Source: Theristus sp. LFF4_11 (lineage: Eukaryota; Nematoda; Chromadorea; Monhysterida; Xyalidae). Taken from it: DNA of 64,000 bases. This document shows positions 13,001-25,562 of the stretch, piece by piece. Numbering within the stretch: the stretch's first letter is position 1; each line of letters opens with the position of its first letter. Position numbers and translations under genes: made by a program. Under the pieces are notes generated by a model. The model saw nothing but the letters and a program-made list of their open reading frames with translations, did not search any database and was not told the DNA's origin. The stretch spans positions 44,547 through 108,546 of the forward strand of contig JASANC010002957.1 of assembly GCA_030248135.1 (NCBI GenBank), given 5' to 3'.

Positions 13001-16000
13001 TTTTGGCCGCATTTGAATGAAAAACTGCATTTGAATCAAACTGGCGTACGCTGGTTGGTGTCGCAAAAGCGACGGTAAAAAGAAAAGAAGAGTTTCTTGA
13101 AATGTTCTCGAAGAACCGAAATCTTCTCGTTTGGTTCTGGTCTCGTCCCGAGCGCTTGCTACACCTGAATTTTTTTGGGTGGTCTGTTGTCTTTGTATGT
13201 TCGAATGAAATCTTTCGGCTGTTCTGGTTGTGTTTACCCCTTATGGTTTGAAACAGTGGTGTCTTATGGTATCTTTTAGCGCAATGTATGACGGTTTAAC
13301 TGGCAGGGGTTTTGTTTCTTAGTGTCGTTTGCACGTTTGCTTTTGTTTCTACTCTCGGGTATATATACTTTTAATCAAAACAATCAAACAAATTCTGTGC
13401 ACGTGTCAGCTTTCTGATCAATCTAAACAGAATTGGGTGGTGCTTTATCACCATATTGCTCTCACCCTCAGGATATGATGCCAATTGCTTTTTTGCTCTC
13501 TTTCAGAAGATTCTGATGAAAATGACGAAGCATCGCTGTTGGAACGAAAAGAAAAGGCGGTAGTAACTCTACAGGCCGGCTTCAGAGGAATGAAAGCCCG
13601 CTCGGAGGTACGACGCATGCGGCAGGCGGGATCCGACGATGCAATCAGTAAATTCTTTTGTCTTGTGTCTTGTGCATTTCTTGTGTTGTATTTGTATTTA
13701 AAAAATGTAAAAAAGTTTACTTTCACACGTAACCTGTAGAAAAGAAATTTCATGCCCTGGTCTTTGAATGGCTCGACGTTAAGTGTCGCGGTACACTGGA
13801 AGTCAAAAATCAAAACAACAAATAGCCGTCAAAAATGAAACGTTCTTAGCAAAGAAAATCGTCGGCGTTATAAGCTCTTCGAGAACCCACAGCTGAATCC
13901 CCAAACGGCCAGTAACGCGCAGACAAGCCACGTTACAAGCCAGCTTGCTTACAAAACCTTTACAGAATCCGAAGGAGACAGCAGTGATCAGCCGTCAAAC
14001 AAAGTCGCCTCACCACCCCGTGAGAGTCAAGCGGCTGAGCCGCACGCAGATGCGTCGAAGCCAACCGGAGGTCGGTGAACGTTTTTGCATTTCACGAAAT
14101 TTGAAAAGGAGTTTTTTATTCGCGTATTATGTTCAACGAAAGATACGGTATGGCCGGTTAAACATGGCAGCTTTTTCAGGGTGCAGAGAGCGCGCGAATT
14201 TTGAATGAAAGAAAAAAGACGTTCAGAAACTGAATTGTGTGCCAAATTTGACGCGTTTTTTAAACTAATAGATTATCCGCGCTATTCTGTTCATTCTTGA
14301 TCACTTGTACACATGATTGGGAATTATGTTGGCTTTTTTGAAAAAGACAACTCCTAGTCTGCGGCTGATCTCGCCTTGATGGACTGCCTCGTTTATTCGG
14401 CCATACTGTACCGATGTACCGACAGAAATTTTAGTGAGCACGTATGCGGTGACGGTATTCACGGGAAATCGTTGGTGTGCTGACACTGACGCCGACGTAT
14501 ATCTGGTGATGTATGGTGAGCAAGGAAAAAGTGGAAGACTGTGGCTGCGACAGGCGGTCAATGATCAGAAATTCGCGCAGAATCAGGTTTAGTTTTTGTG
14601 GAATTCTGTGCGAAAACTCTCTACAAATGCACAATTTATTTCGGCAAAATTACGGTGAAAGTTTCGGTTTGACGCTCCACAGGTGGACACATTTGAAGTT
14701 CAATGCGATTATCTTGGAAAGTTGCGCAAAGTGGTCATTGGTCACGAGGCAAACGGCTACGGTTAGAAATTACTTGTTCTTGAAATTGTCGTTTTTTGGG
14801 TTGTTTCGCAACTTCAAAAAACTTCAGAGAATCTGCTCTCGTTTTCTGGTTTGTGTTACATGAAACAGAAACTCAAAAGATGTTCTGATTCTGAATGATC
14901 GTTGTCGTTCCACAAAATCAAACGAGCAAAAATGTAAAAAAAAACGAATTTTGGAAAGATACCGAATACCGAAATGACAACGAAACGCTGTACAATACGT
15001 TACTTCTTGTTTTTCAGGCGCAGGATTTTTTCTTGAACGGGTAATTATCGTTGACACGGTGTACGACCTCAGACAATACGTGTTCTTTTGTTCGAAATGG
15101 CTAGACAGCGGCCAGGTGGATGGAAAAATAGAGCGAGTCTTAACTTCGGCCGGTAAGCTTGAGAGTGAAACTCATTTTGTTGATAGTCGTGTAAAATAAA
15201 GAGTTACTTTCAAATCATTATGTCTTAATAAATTATTATAATTATTTAAAATTTTCTTAGGTTACTACAATTTGAACTCGGGCGTTACCAACGCGACTGA
15301 CGACCAACCAGAAACGTTGACGAGTGAGTTCTTTCGTGGGAAGTTTTGCTATTTTTGGCCGCTTTGTGCAAGTAGGTAGGTTGGTTTTTTTTCGTACTCC
15401 ATTGTGCATGATTCTGTACTTTTGAAAACAACTGTCGTACAATGACTTTGCATCTTACGTTGTAAAGTATTTTGCATCAATGCAAAAACTTCACTGCATT
15501 TTCTTTTTTATCAACAACTTTATGCACGCATAAACAGAAACTCCGCTTTATCCTTAGCGCGGCAATCAACTCGGTCGTTTAGCATTTTGACGAAGCCATT
15601 TCGAATGGCCGCGGTAGGCATGAAACGAATGTCCTTTCTGCGCGTGTAAGCACTTGAAATGCAAAAGCAAAAAATATTTGGGGTATTTGGCAAAAAATAT
15701 AGCAAAAGCAGGGTATTGCCACATGTGGCAGAAATATTTTTGTCCCTTTTACAGAGGGCCGCTGGCAGTTGACACTGACCACTGGAACAGAAGAGGACCA
15801 ACAAGCGCCGGAAAATGCGGTCGACCCAAACGTTTTCGTTGTCGCATATGGCTCGTATGGTCAATCCGATCCCGTTGCAGTGCCAGACAGCATTCACAAC
15901 GCGAACACCACCACTGAACTCACGGTTGGTTTGATTTTTGCAAAAAAATGTTTTTTTTTGCTATTTGCAAAAGTTGATATTTAGGCGATACTCAGGGATA

Positions 16001-19000
16001 TATAAGGACTGTGGTCTATTGTAATGTTGCCTGTTGTTTTAATGTCTGCAGTAGTCCAAAATTATGTTCTGGGAATAAATAAAAATTGCATGTTTTTTTA
16101 CAACGCCTTGTTTTGTTGTAGGCCGACTTCGGCGACATTGGAGAACTGTTGAAGGTGCGCGTCGAATTGGACGTTAATCATGACGATAACGTGATGACAA
16201 AAGGTTCTATTCAATTTGGTTTTCAAGCAGATTTTCAAGAGAACAAGGGACTGAAACTGATTCAAAAAACCTTCTTTAAGGTTTGAATCTGGATCGAATA
16301 ACGCTGACCGATCTAGACACCAACGACAACATGCAACTGGAGTGCGGAAAATGGCTACGTCAGCCAACAAAAGAAGATCCGAGGGCTGCACCTTTTCGGG
16401 AACTGCCGGCGATCCGCGCACAAATGGACCCGTTGCAGAGTGATTTTTTTTAATTTTCAGTTTCGATTGAATTGAGTGCCACATATTGCCACATTTGAAT
16501 TTGAATTGTGCAATTTTTGTGTTTTGTTCATGTAGCAGATTTTTTTGAATTTTGATAATCCAGTGTCGTTGAAGCCTCACAATTTTTTACAGTAGTAAAA
16601 TACGCCGGCCGTCTACGGTGCACCAGTCTACCAACGAAACAACAACAAGTCTATGTTCAGTTCAATGGGGAACTCGGTCCGAGTGGCATTCTGCCGATTC
16701 TCGTGTCGAATAGCGACGTCGATCCGGGCACCGAGGTGAACGCAGCTGTTCTTCAATGTTTGCATTGAACTATTCGTTGGTTTCGAATTCCATGCATTCC
16801 GTTGTGTGGTATTCAATAAAAAATTGACGACTTTATATGGTAAAAGTGTCGTTGAATTTAAACAGTCATAGTTATTGCAACATTCTGATAACTTCAGGAA
16901 ATTTCGTTCACTCTGGAAAGCGTTTCGCTCGGTCGACTGCATTATGTCGCCGTGTGGATTCCGGTCACCGAACAACGTTTGTGGAACTGTTCGAATTTCT
17001 GAATTTACTTTTAATTGACCGAAAATCATTCCGACCAATTTTACAAACTGCTGAAAAAACTTCCAGAAGAAGCCGTCGGTGAAGGCCTCGCTGTACTGCA
17101 GGACATCTATGACAAGCATGGCGTTGCGGTGACTGCAGGTTGGCCGATATTTTGGACACCTCCAAGTTTTTTTCAGCAATCGACTCTCAGTGAACATTTG
17201 TTAAAGTTTTGTTTTTAACATTTTTTTTGTGAAGTCCCCATGGATGTATCGGCTATTTCCAGAATCAGCATGGAGTGTTGATCGGGTGGTGATTCGTGAG
17301 AGCATGCATGCGCCGTACCGCTACGTTTTCGAATCGGGACGCGTCGAAACAACCGACTGGCCGGGGCATATCCGAAAACGCATGAAATTGACTGGTTATA
17401 GTTTGCATTGTTTGAACTAAAAGCTTGCTGATTGTACATGAATATTTGAACGCAAGGTTTCAGTCTGAAAGACTGTAAAATCCAACTCAAACTCTGCACC
17501 TGTGCAACAGCGCGCGTGTGTCTGCGTTTTGTGTGTTTGTTTGTTGCGATGCAACATTATTGTGTTCAAACAAAGTGTTAAACGAGTCTTAAGACTAGGC
17601 AGGGCTATCGCCTTTAATCAGTTAGAATTGCAAATGGTATGGGCTTGCTGTTTGATTACTGTATGACTGAGTTTTTCTCTGACTGAAAAATCATCAAATG
17701 CAGGGATGGAAGGATTAACGACGAAATCGAAGCTGCTGAAAAAGACAATTGATCGTCGCAAGGAGATCACATGGCTTGTGTCAGTTGTAACTGGTTAGCT
17801 ATTACCAAATTTGAATTCCCGCGTCACGTATGAAACTCTTTACCAATCTACAGTGTATGCTTACAATGGGTTTCGGAATCAAAATGAAAAATCATGCAAT
17901 TTAATCGTTTTTTTTCAAGTTTAAAAAACAAATTTGATAAAAATGAAAAACACAAATTTTTCGCCCAAAAAGAAAAACTTCCAGTTTATAGGTTTCTTTT
18001 CTCTTCAATTTTATGAATAACCATGTTAGGCGATCACACCGATGCCGGAACGACAGCCACGCTGCAGACGACGTTGTACGGTGACCGTGGATCAAGTAAA
18101 ACTGTTGGTGTAAACGGAAAAAAGACGACAATCAAACACGGAAGCGAAAACTCGTACCAGGTAACACGGACACAAATACCGTAATTCAGTGGAACAAAGA
18201 CAAAAAAACGCAACGAGCCAGCCAGTTTTTCGCTACTTCGGCTATTATCTGACACGTGATAATTGAAATCATGCTCAAAACTTTTTAAAATCTTTATTTT
18301 TCAGATTACAGTTAGCAACGTCGGCACCCCATACAAAGTGCGTCTCAGCATGGCCGATCACAACAACGACGACAACGCTTCGTGCTACATTAAAAAGGTA
18401 CAAAGTTGGTATTTCAGGACCTGACAGATGTCACGAAAGATTCAATCACATGTCTGCGTTCTTTTTTCATGAGATAAAAATAGTTTTCAAGTTTTCAACT
18501 GTAGTCATTTCCATTTTTCGCCAGTTCTTGTTTCTGTTTCTCTTCACCAAAGATAATGTTGTTGTTTCTTCAGTTGAAATTACGTGAACGCGATCTGGGA
18601 AATGAAATGCGATTTCCAATTGAGATGTGGCTGGACCCGGACTCAAATGTTGTGGAATTGCCGGTTGCGTGGCCGGACACGCCGCCACTGCCATGTTAGC
18701 GATTTTTTTATTTTTCAAGTTCCAGACAAACCGTTTTTAGTACGGACACCTTTGTTCCATACTCATTTGTATTCTTGCTTGCTACCTAATTGGTGTTGCC
18801 GCAAAAACTCGGAAGTTTTCTAACCTTTTTCACCGTTTCCTTCAGTGGTCCTCTATCAAGTGACCGTGGTTACCGCGGCTGATTCCGACCGCCATAAAGG
18901 TCTCGACGTTCATTTGACCATTGCTGGACAGAAGGGTGATACCGGGCCGAGACCGCTGAGATCATTGACAACAAACGGTAGTGACAATGGAAACGAGCCT

Positions 19001-19915
19001 TTTCAACCAGGTTTGTGTTTTTTTCGCCACAAAGTTGTGTCTGCAATCAATTTTACAGTCGTGTTGACTGGTCTTGAAGAACATGAAACTAAACAAAATC
19101 TAGTGGTTTTTAAAATAATCTCGGTGTGAAAACGCAATAAAAACCGCCAAGGCGTAACTCCACATGGTGTTTTGGAATGCCATGCCAGAAACCGAATTGG
19201 CGACCACATATATTAATAAAAAAAATGAGTTTGAATATTGGCGCACTGCTGACTGCACTATCAGAGAAATACGTCGAAACCTCATTTGCGTTTACCGTTT
19301 TGAAACTTTGACAGTTACATTGATTGTAAACTAATGTTAAACCAAAATCACTCTGCCAGGCCAATCGGACTCATTCGACATCGACGCAGTGACGTGTCAG
19401 CAGCTGCTGACTGCCGCCGTCACCGTGTCGAGCAGTGTCAGCGGGCAGATGGTCAAGTGGCGACTGGACAAAATCCAGGTCTACGATGCCGAATCGTCAA
19501 AGTTGTATATCTTCGATGCGAAATGGTTTGTGTTTTTCACAGTTTGAAACTGTGTGTGGTTTTTTGTCGTCCATGAACTTAGCTAGACGACGTTCATGAC
19601 TCAGCGTGTCGATGAATTCAGACGTTGTGGCTTATTCATACACCAACTGATCATTAGCGTACTAAAAACTACAGATCAGTCAGATGGTATAAAATATTAT
19701 TGTTTCTCATACCACACAACGAGAAAGAAAGCGTCAGTGACCAACCACAATCGCTGCCAAATTTTTGGAGATGTTTTGTGTTAGTGTGACAAACTCAAAT
19801 TAAATTTACCTGTTTTTCTGAACCTGTTTTTTTGTTTTTCAGCGTGTTGACTACGGCTGGTAAAGGGAAACGTGCAAAGAAAGTTCTGAAGATTTCGGGT
19901 GTGACGGATGTTTAA
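7099..19915 (+). CDS. Doublecortin-IQ-PLAT multidomain protein (about 1,370 aa, about 32 exons)
   Basis: Exons: 7099-7272, 7759-7919, 9231-9375, 9605-9673, 9808-9957, 10155-10359, 10740-about 10970, 11178-11327, 11563-11622, 11815-11955, 12109-12219, 12775-12909, 13507-13647, 13966-14070, 14426-14586, 14683-14761, 15018-15152, 15261-15323, 15755-15924, 16122-16203, 16281-16439, 16593-16735, 16898-16976, 17067-17128, 17235-17394, 17704-17793, 18030-18160, 18305-18397, 18574-18694, 18846-19010, 19360-19525, 19843-19915. Doublecortin domain 1 begins KNVIFYKGGDDYF (exons 1-3) and domain 2 LFMLNSNPKVVYRARF (exons 5-6). A Lys/Arg-rich segment (KKKRKIKKRRR) follows, then six IQ motifs (for example AAKIQAGFRGHAVRKQIK) in exons 8-13, then about five PLAT/LH2 units in exons 15-32. 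Doublecortin domains bind microtubules, IQ motifs bind calmodulin and PLAT domains bind membrane or protein. Inference: a ciliary or axonemal linker combining RP1-like and LOXHD1-like parts. The exon 7/8 junction is unresolved and the exon 12 donor is GC. Confidence 0.8.
10454..10662 (+). mobile_element. MITE family G, copy 1 (TIR CAAACGTGTCC)
   Basis: Left end CAAACGTGTCCGGACTAAAT; right end reads, on the other strand, CAAACGTGTCCCACTGAAAT. A second, inverted copy at 54789-55003 shares most of the interior. It lies in the intron between exons 6 and 7 of the doublecortin gene. Confidence 0.85.
12431..12698 (+). mobile_element. MITE family H, copy 1 (TIR TACAGTATGGCCG)
   Basis: A 268-bp element with ends TACAGTATGGCCGATTAAA and, on the opposite strand, TACAGCATGGCCGAATAAA, bounded by TA. 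A near-identical copy lies at 14144-14410 in the same gene and orientation. Confidence 0.88.
14144..14410 (+). mobile_element. MITE family H, copy 2
   Basis: A 267-bp direct-repeat partner of 12431-12698. Its right end stops about 15 bases before the acceptor of the first PLAT exon (14426), so the polypyrimidine/branch region of that intron lies within or right next to the element. Confidence 0.88.
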
Positions 19916-20110
19916 GTTATAGAGACAAAGTATTATCACAGTGATTTAGAAATATATCTTGACCCAAAACATGGTTTTCACTTTTGAAAAATTTTTAGTT
20001 GTCTATGGGTGATTTTTTCATGTGTTTTTGCTGTTCACCATTTGATTGCTTGACTTATCATTGAAAAAAGCTGTCGATTCTTTTTGCACCTTATTTGGTT
20101 TTGGATTCCA

Positions 20111-20116
20111 AATAAA
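20111..20116 (+). promoter_or_regulatory. Poly(A) signal of the doublecortin gene
   Basis: AATAAA lies about 195 bases after the stop codon of the doublecortin-IQ-PLAT gene, the first canonical signal downstream. Confidence 0.55.
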
Positions 20117-20171
20117 AACATTAGCAGTCGTTGATACAAATAAAAAGGTTCATTAGTTTTCTCTTGAAAAC

Positions 20172-20630
20172 TACCGTACTACCCCCATTAAACCCCCCCA
20201 CCATTAATCCCCCCCCACAAATAAACCCCCACCCCCACGACAAGTTTCCAAATAATCCCCCCACAAATAATCCCCTATGGGGGATTATTGGAAACCTGTT
20301 TGAAACACATACCCATCGAATTCAGTGGCTGGTTGCAGTGAAAATGATGAAATTGTGCTACCAAAGGCCCCAAATGGATGAGTTAATGGTAATTTCATTA
20401 CAAAAGGCTGTTATAAAAGGAAATTTCTATGTAGAGTAGAAGTTTCTGCGACTTTCTTGCCTGCCATGCAAGGTATTTTTGCCATTTTTCAATAAACCCC
20501 CACCCCTAGAATTTGTTTGTAAATAAAGCCCCCCCCCCACCAATAATCCCCCCGCCACCAATAAACCCCCACCCCTAAAAGTCGCTGACGTATTAATCCC
20601 CCATGGGGGTTTATTGGGGGTAATACGGTA
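20172..20630 (+). mobile_element. C-rich palindromic MITE, copy 1 (TIR TACCGTAYTACC)
   Basis: The 459-bp element starts TACCGTACTACCCCCATTAA and ends in the inverted form, GGGGGTAATACGGTA. Its arms hold repeated AATAAACCCCC and AATAATCCCC blocks with central CCATGGGGG palindromes. The interior (AACCTGTTTGAAACACATAC, later GTGCTACCAAAGGCCCCAAA) is shared with copy 2 at 60551-61004. Confidence 0.9.
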
Positions 20631-20635
20631 TACCG

Positions 20636-20985
20636 ACCAAACCAGGCGTTATTGTAACCCAGAAAACTGAAATTTAAAATCTGCGTGCAAAATAACCTTA
20701 ATCTAGCATGTTTCACCGGTTTGGTTGCGGTTACCAAGCTTTTTTTGTGGGTTGTTGATGGAACTAAAATCGTGTTGGGACCAAACCAGACGTTACCGTA
20801 ATCCAGAAGACTGAAATTTGAAATCTGCGTGCAAAATAACGTAGGTTTACAAAATTTCGCGGCTTACATAGCTCTAAACGAGCTGTTTATATGTTGATAC
20901 GCTAAAATGGGACAGTACCAAGCCCTTTCCTATTTTAGCGTAATATAATGAAAGTTACGCTAAAATAGGATAGGAAAGCGCTGAT
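20636..20985. repeat. Direct repeat pair plus small inverted repeat
   Basis: Bases 20636-20712 and 20779-20850 are diverged direct repeats (ACCAAACCAGRCGTTAYYGT, then AAATCTGCGTGCAAAATAAC). At about 20930-20970 CCTATTTTAGCGTAAT faces its complement ATTACGCTAAAATAGG-like sequence. Their nature is unknown. Confidence 0.6.
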
Positions 20986-21031
20986 TAAAAAAATTGGGAT
21001 TTTCACTTTTTTTACCCTAGTTGGTTGCAAC

Positions 21032-24000
21032 TAGGGTTCGAAAAAAATCTCGATTTTTTTAATTAAAAAAATTTAATTTTTTTTAAATTAATTGAAAAAA
21101 GTTTCAAAATGCCGGAGGAAAATCTTGAGTTGACCCTTAGAATTGTGACAAAAACTTTCGTGAAAATTTGCTTCCGACGTCAATTTGGACCTACCTTTTG
21201 CAGCATGTGGATCCAAACCCCAGTGGTCAGTTCCATAGTTGTTCCAGAGCCGAGGGGTTGGGGGGGGGCCGATATAGATAGCTGGAGCAAATTTTCTAGA
21301 TAGATAGATAGCTGGAAAATTTTGGGGGGGGGGGGGGGGGGGGGCCGTAGTACCGAAGACGAGGGGGGGGTGGGGGGGGGGGGGTACACACACCCCCCCA
21401 GGGCACCCGAGACCTCCGCGTGGGGGGCCGTACCGTGGGGGGGGGGGGGGGGGGGGGGGGGTACACCCCCCCCAGAGCACCAGAGACCGTCGGGTGGGGG
21501 GGGGCGGGGGGGGCACCCTGCCACCCCCCCCCCAAAAACCGGGCACCTGCACATCGGACCCCCCCCCTCGAAAATTTGGCCGACACCCCCCCACACCCCC
21601 CATGAAATTTTGTCTGGCGGAGACCCCCCCCCAAAATTTTCTGCACACCCTAATTTTTTTTCTCGAAAATCATGATTTTTTGTCTATAAAGTCCATAATA
21701 TAAGCTGAATATATGATAACTTTTAAGGCTAGTTCAACAAATTCCGATGCCGCTAAGGTGAGATAGAAGCAGAGAACTCACATTTACGCATCGTTTTTCA
21801 GGATCTCGAAAGGTCGAAATTGCACTGTCTGCCACTGCAAGCGTAACTTCGTTGGTTGCTCGTTGCCAGGGGTCGAGCCCGATTTTTGGCGAATCCGAGG
21901 GGGGGGGGGTCCGCCCAAATTTGGGGGGGGGGTCGTCCCGGGTGGGGGGGGGGGTCGACTTGGTTGGGGGGGGGGGCTCCCGAGTGAGACCGAAAATTCT
22001 AGGGGGGGGGGGTCCGAGCGATACCGAAAATTATAGTGGGGGGTACTACCAAATTTTTTTCTTGACGATGACATTTTCTGGGCAAAAAATGGCTAGTAGG
22101 GGTCGATTTGGTTGGGGTGGGGGGGGGTGGGTTCCCGAGAGAGACCGAAAATTCTAGGGGGGGGGGGGGCAGTACCGTGGGCCCAAACAAATTTTCGAAG
22201 GGGGGGGGTATGGTGCCGGGGGGGGGGGGGTGCCGACCAAAAAGTGAGGGGGGGGGGGTCCAACCTATGGTAACGTGGGACCCCCCCCCCCAGGGGGGTC
22301 CCAGGGGGGGGGTGGCTCGTTTTCAAAATTTTCTGTGGGGGGGTCCACCCCCCCCCCCACCCCCCCCATGAAATTTTTTCGCGTAAATTTTAAAGGACAA
22401 ACGCTAAATTTAGCTGCAAAATCTTTGAAATTACAATGAAGATGGTCAAGTTATCATATATTCCGCTTATCTGAGAGACTTTATAGACAAAAAATCAGGA
22501 TTGTCGAAAAAAAAATTAGGGTGGGCAGAAAATTTTGGGGGGGGGGGGGGTCCCCGCCACACAAATTTTCTGGGGGGGGGGGGGGGGGTGTCGGCCAAAT
22601 TTGGGCGGGGGGGGGCCCGGGGGGGGGGGTGCCCGGTTTTAGGGGGGGGGGTGGCACGGTGCCGCCCCGCCCCCCCCCCCCCCCACCCGACGGTCTCTGG
22701 TGCTCTGGGGGGTGTACCCCCCCCCCCCCCCCCCCCCCGCCGCCGGACCAAAAGTTGTTGAATAAAAGTGCTAGAAACCACAGCATCCAGTCAAGGCCTC
22801 TCTCTAGTCTCTAGTCATACATTTTGCTTTGATTTTCGTTCGGGTCGGGACATCTGAAAGCTACACGAACGAGACACGCTGCACGGGTGAGACTTGATAT
22901 TGAAGTACAGTATTGAAAAAATTGACGTACAAAGTGGTAAATGTATAACAAAGTGGCACGTATACAAAAAAAACATACAATATATGTTGAGATACAAACA
23001 TGCATATAATATAGATACCTACAAATGAGAGAAATATAGACATATACAAGAGAAAATGTCTCCATCGAAAGTCAAAATCAAAGGGGGGGGGGTGGTGGTC
23101 AGACGGTCAGGATTTGGTGGGGGGGGGGGGGGTTTGGAAGGTCGAAATGTGGGAGGGGGGGGGGGGGGGTCTGGCCCCCCCAAATTGGGGAGGGGGGGGT
23201 ATTTTGACCAAAATTGGGGGGGGGGGGTTTGCCCGGGTGGGGGGGGGGGTGTCTAAATGTTTGGGGGGGTAGCCCCCCACCCCCCCATCTCGACCCCTGC
23301 TCGTTGCTGTTTCGCCTCGTGTCGTCAGCATGATCACACCGGTTTGTTGTTGAACTTGTTTCCGTGTTATTTGAGGTGAATTGAGAGGCAAAACACGAGA
23401 CGTGATGTCGTCGGTGGGAAAATGGGGTCGCCGAAACCAAGTCTGAAATTTTCACCCTCCTCCCATATGAGTGGGGGTCATATGGTAAGTCGGTGGCTCC
23501 TCAGATGGTGATATTCGGACTCCCTGAAAAATTCTGAACAACTTTCATTTAAAAAAAAAATATTTAAATTTTTTTTTTTTTAAAGAAAAAAAATAGAAAT
23601 TTTTTTTTCTTGACATCTCTACCCCTGGGGGGGGGTCCCACGTTACCATAGGTTGGACCCCCCCTCACTTTTTGGTCGGCACCCCCCCACGGCACCATCC
23701 ATACCCCCCCCTTCGAAAATTTGTTTGGGCCCACGGTACTGGTGGGGGGGGGGGGTGGGGGGTCACGCGGATTTGTATACATACTTAAAAGTGATTTTTT
23801 TGATTTCTGATCAGTGGTTGCTTGCAATGAGTCGTTGTAGGTTCCTAATCCTAAACCTAATCCTAAGCCAAGCCTTTTTTATAAGGTGAAAATGATCAAT
23901 TTAATTTTTGCATTTTTTTCTTTCCTGTGTTAAAGGGCAGGGGCCACCGCTACTGCACATGCACCTGTTTTAATAATGATGCATTACGGGGTCACGCGAC

Positions 24001-24811
24001 ACCCACCCCCCAAAACCTGACACTGGACCATCCACACCCCCCCTCGAAATTTGCTTGATACCCCCCCCCACCCCCCCCCTAGAGATGGACCTAAGTAACA
24101 GTGACACCCCCCAAAAATTTTCTCGGACCACCCAAAAATCATTAATTTTTGCTCAAAAATCATGATTTTTTGTCTTTAAAGTCCATAATATAAGCTAAAT
24201 ATATGATAACTTGACATTCTTCATTGTAATTTCAAAGATTTTGCAGCAAAATTTAGCGTTTTTCCTTCAAAATTTAAGCGAAAAAATCTCATGGGTGGGG
24301 TGGGGGGTGTGCACCCCCCCCAGAAAATTTTCTACAACAGTGCACCCCCCCCATGGCCCACGCCTGGGGGGTGTCACTGTACCATGACTGACACCCCCCC
24401 CAATGAAAAATTTTCGGCCCCCCCCCCCCACGTGACGACACCCCCCCCCCTCGAAAATTTGCTTTCGCCTTCGGTACTGGGGCCATGTGACTTTGGGGGG
24501 GGGCGGTTAAAATTTTGAAATTTGATAGATAGATTGCTAAAACGCTAAAAAGCTATAAAAACAGCAAAATAATGCTAAAAAAAATACACTAAAAATCAAG
24601 TATAAACGCGCATTTTACCTAAAATTAGCGAAATTTTCAAGAATTACCAGCAAAAAATGGTCAATTTTGGTCAAAAATTGACTCATTTTATGTCTTCGAA
24701 GACAAAAATTTTCAGATAGATAGCTGGCTGAGAAAATTTTTTTAGATAGACAATAGCTGAGCCGAAAAAACCTGTTTGATAGAGATAGATTCGAAAATTT
24801 TTTGGGGGGGG

Positions 24812-24842
<31 letters not shown>

Positions 24843-25267
24843 AAGAACAACTATGGCAGTTCTATAAAAAAAAGTAAATAGTGCTTGAAAAATGAATAGT
24901 TCTACCCAGGGTGTTCCAAAATTTAGAGCGTGACAAATTTCAGTTTAATACTTGAACCTCAAGTTCATGTTTGACGGAAGCATCTCATTGATCTAATTTC
25001 GATGCAAAAATGTTTGTCCTTGAAGCTCATGTCTCGATTATTTTTTCAGAATTTTTTCACCCCCTCGTCTTCGGTACTGCTCACAAAAAATTCTGCCAAA
25101 AACAAAGTCTACACAAAACTCTGGGCAAAAAAACCATAATGACACTTTCAGTGGAAAGTGTCTTAAACGCATTTTCAGATAAAAGTACAATTTTGCTGGT
25201 CAAAATTCGTTTTTTTAGTATTAAAAAATCCCGATTTTTAAAAAGTTTGAAAAAATTGAGAACCCTA
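21032..25267. mobile_element. Large hAT-like element with 8-bp target duplication
   Basis: The element starts TAGGGTTCGAAAAAAATC and ends GAGAACCCTA. It is flanked on both sides by the identical octamer GTTGCAAC (21024-21031 and 25268-25275). Terminal TAGGGTT and an 8-bp duplication are hallmarks of the hAT superfamily. The 4.2-kb interior has no recognisable transposase. Instead it holds many runs of 7-25 G or C, and three copies of a block containing ATAATATAAGCT and ATATATGATAAC (about 21640-21715, inverted at 22370-22510, and 24140-24300). Bases 21300-21715 and 22370-22760 form an inverted duplication. The interior may itself be several insertions. Open frames over the G/C runs are Gly/Pro artefacts. 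Confidence 0.82.
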
Positions 25268-25562
25268 GTTGCAACAGCAACACCAACATCAGGTTTGATT
25301 TGGTACGACAAGCCAAACCAAAAAAATTAATTAAAAAATCCAATATGAGCATGAGAGCGAGCATGCCAAAGCCAATGCCGTGCGCGTGCGCTTTGGTAAT
25401 GAAGCTTTAGGAAAAATCCTTTTTTAAGTTTAAAAAAATTCGAACCCTAGCCTAGGCGAATGCGACCACCGGCACCGACCGAAGTGAGTGACAAATAAAA
25501 TAACACTCGAAAAATAACTTAAAAAATAAATTAACAAACAAACAAGCAAGAGAACAAGAAAG

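Noticed and set aside
16965..17197. Minus-strand frame of 189 codons across the PLAT exons
   Set aside because: Antisense shadow. The plus strand carries PLAT-like exons with matching splice phases.
21088..24518. Gly- or Pro-rich open frames over the G/C runs
   Set aside because: Homopolymer translation on both strands. No domain, and no splice context.
25420..25452. A second hAT end (TTCGAACCCTAG) just before CRNKL1
   Set aside because: It resembles the 21032 element end, but no matching opposite end or octamer pair was found nearby.
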